64,000 nucleotides of DNA from Sulfurospirillum sp. 1612 (GTDB lineage: Bacteria > Campylobacterota > Campylobacteria > Campylobacterales > Sulfurospirillaceae), in the NCBI RefSeq assembly GCF_036556685.1, contig NZ_CP140614.1, positions 1,550,001 through 1,614,000 of the forward strand, in the 5' to 3' direction. The position numbers were made by a program, and so were the translations under genes. The number at the start of each line of letters is the position of its first letter. Positions within the stretch are counted from its first letter, which is position 1. Under the pieces are notes generated by a model. The model searched no databases and was not told where the DNA came from. It saw only the letters and a list, made by a program, of their open reading frames with translations. Shown here piece by piece: positions 62,521 through 64,000 of this stretch.

Positions 62521-63705
62521 TTATTCTACGAATTTGTCTTTCATTTGTAATCTTACAATATAGTCGAATTTCTTCTCTTTTGGAGGCTCTTTATGGCTTG
62601 TCAATGCCAAGTTAATATTCTCTTTAACTTTGGCCGTATATTTTAAAAAGTCCTCTTTTTTCTTGCCGCTGAGGACACTTTTGACTAATTTGATGGCACT
62701 ATCAGGATTAATCGCAAGAGAACCACGATAAAGACCAAAATGCAAGTGTGGTCCGGTACTCAAACCCGTAGATCCCACATAAGCCACAACTTGACCTTTT
62801 TTGACGTGTTTTCCCCGTTTGATCCCTCTTTTAAACTTTTTAAGATGACCGTAGAGTGTTTTATATCCACCTTCGTGCGCGATGATGATGGTATTACCAT
62901 ACCCACCTTTTCGCCCTGCAAATATAATCCGACCCGCGCGTGCTGCTTTGACAGGAGTGCCTCTAGGAGCTGCATAATCAATCCCTAAATGTGCGCGATA
63001 ACGATGCAAGATAGGATGCCATCTTTTATAGGTAAAGCGGTCTGATATTCGGGTATAGTGCACTGGTAAACTTAAGAAAAATCCTTCCACTTCTCTTCCA
63101 TGTGCATCATAATATCTATTTTTGTTATACAAAAAGACATAATGACGCTCTCCTCGTACCTCGACCATAGAAGCTTCGATTGTTGGTGATCCAAACTGTT
63201 GCCCTAATCGTATTTTTTTGGTGTAAAGGATAACGAGTTTATCGCCCTTTCTCAAATATTTAAAATTAACACTTTTTTTGTAAGATTGAATAAATTCATG
63301 AGCGAGCAAATAATTGTGTGTCGCATCGATGATATCTTGATAGGGAGATGTTTTAATATCAATCGTCAAAGTTTCTTCTTTGGTTTGATATGCGATGGGA
63401 GTAGTTGTCAAAATGTACTTATCCGCACTTTTTTCGATGTGCAGTTCTATCTCTTCTCCAACAGGTATCAAAACTTGTTCGATTTTGTCATTATCATCTC
63501 GTAGTATCTGAAACTTCGTACCTGCAATGATTTCAGTCGCAAGTTCTTTATCTTTTCCGTCTAAATCATAATAGATACTTGATGGTAGAGAATTTTTGCT
63601 TAAAAAATCAAGAAATGTTTCTCCATTTTTCCAAACAGATTCCTCCAAATACGCAGCATTTAAACAAGACGAAATAAATAAAACAAGACAGACCAATCTC
63701 CTCAT
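62521..63705 (-). CDS. M23 family metallopeptidase (peptidoglycan endopeptidase)
   Basis: 394 aa. Signal peptide (MRRLVCLVLFISSCLNA, about 1-17). An N-terminal region of about 215 residues includes the OapA/LysM-like SLPSSIYYDLDGKDKEL segment. The C-terminal LytM domain has zinc ligands H and D in HRYRAHLGIDYAAPRGTPV and the H-x-H of STGPHLHFGLYR. It resembles Csd1/Csd2/Csd3-type enzymes, which trim peptidoglycan cross-links and shape helical cells. ATG at 63705 with AAAAGGG, preferred to a GTG six bases upstream. Confidence 0.9.
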   Translation of the reverse strand: MRRLVCLVLFISSCLNAAYLEESVWKNGETFLDFLSKNSLPSSIYYDLDGKDKELATEIIAGTKFQILRDDNDKIEQVLIPVGEEIELHIEKSADKYILTTTPIAYQTKEETLTIDIKTSPYQDIIDATHNYLLAHEFIQSYKKSVNFKYLRKGDKLVILYTKKIRLGQQFGSPTIEASMVEVRGERHYVFLYNKNRYYDAHGREVEGFFLSLPVHYTRISDRFTYKRWHPILHRYRAHLGIDYAAPRGTPVKAARAGRIIFAGRKGGYGNTIIIAHEGGYKTLYGHLKKFKRGIKRGKHVKKGQVVAYVGSTGLSTGPHLHFGLYRGSLAINPDSAIKLVKSVLSGKKKEDFLKYTAKVKENINLALTSHKEPPKEKKFDYIVRLQMKDKFVE

Positions 63706-63833
63706 AAGCACCCTTTTAAAATAATAATACCGATTATAACTTAGTGTTTCTTATAAATTGCAAAAGTTTTATTTTCGTTAAGTTATTGTATAATTTGATT
63801 TTTAATAAAATTACGAGCTAAAAGGAGCACTTT

Positions 63834-64000
63834 TTGAGAAAAACCCTATTGATTTTATCCATTGTTTTTTCTGTTTTGAATGCGGATGGATTATACAAAG
63901 AGTATAAAACGGATATTATTGGAATCAATGGCAATACAGCCACGATTAAAGATTCAAACGAGATTGTTATCGGCTCAAGCGGTATCGTCGTCCACCATTT
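63834..64000 (+). CDS. PgbA-like exported protein, 3' end beyond the window
   Basis: Open from TTG (63834) to the window end, 55 residues visible, with AAAGGAG six bases upstream. A signal peptide (MRKTLLILSIVFSVLNA, about 1-17) is followed by DGLYKEYKTDIIGINGNTAT, IKDSNEIVIGSSGIVVHHF. The last segment matches the N-terminal domain of the plasminogen-binding proteins PgbA/PgbB of H. pylori, a family widespread in Campylobacterota. Plasminogen binding need not apply to this organism; the family more likely has an envelope role. Confidence 0.7.
   Translation, partial: MRKTLLILSIVFSVLNADGLYKEYKTDIIGINGNTATIKDSNEIVIGSSGIVVHH

Overview
The window looks like a chromosomal segment of a Campylobacterota (epsilonproteobacterial) bacterium, probably a free-living sulfur- or nitrogen-cycling relative of Sulfurimonas or Sulfurospirillum. 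The clues are the gene families: a mod operon with an extra TOBE protein, an HP0231-like periplasmic oxidoreductase, histidine kinases with the AHQWRQPL box, a flavodiiron protein next to rubredoxin, a PgbA-like protein, and aguA/aguB. Gene density is high, base composition is AT-rich, starts are often TTG or GTG, and many neighbours overlap by 4 nt. The genus is an inference; no rRNA gene is present.

Layout. 0-2 kb: the end of a molybdate operon (modE-modA-TOBE protein, read leftward) behind a ModE-type palindrome. 1.9-6 kb: periplasmic thioredoxin, divergent polysaccharide deacetylase, HIBADH-type dehydrogenase, DUF808 membrane protein and a DsbC/G-like protein. 6-11 kb: sbcD-sbcC-dgt, which couples DNA-end processing to dNTP control. 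11-13 kb: a heme-binding HD-GYP sensor. 13-16 kb: S4 and YrhK proteins, then an SsuABC/TauABC-like ABC importer. 16.5-20 kb: rubredoxin, flavodiiron protein, an FmdE-like protein, a DUF805 protein and an ExoX-like exonuclease. 20-25 kb: a PAS histidine kinase overlapping an HD-GYP response regulator, then a secreted PEBP-like protein.

25.2-33.6 kb is a defence island on the 3' side of a tRNA-Met gene: hsdM, a 67-aa gene, hsdS, an Abi_C-like gene, a four-helix membrane protein plus partner that I read as a Kiwa-like pair (KwaA/KwaB), and hsdR, all on the minus strand. The inserted genes are visibly more AT-rich than the core.

33.8-64 kb is core again: an AsmA-like protein; groESL with a sigma70 promoter and CIRCE; metE; an EamA transporter and an LhgO-like oxidase; a TAXI-TRAP transporter with its own two-component system; YebC; a one-domain asparaginase; acs with a small coupled gene and its own two-component system; agmatine deiminase; a CDF metal exporter; feoA/feoB/feoA with a Fur box; N-carbamoylputrescine amidase; MgtE; an M23 peptidase; and the start of a PgbA-like protein.

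Two points stand out. The first is the nested defence island. The second is that both OmpR-type two-component systems lie beside a transport or metabolic gene whose promoter carries two direct repeats spaced exactly 11 bp over the -35 region, which suggests a local regulator-target pairing in each case.
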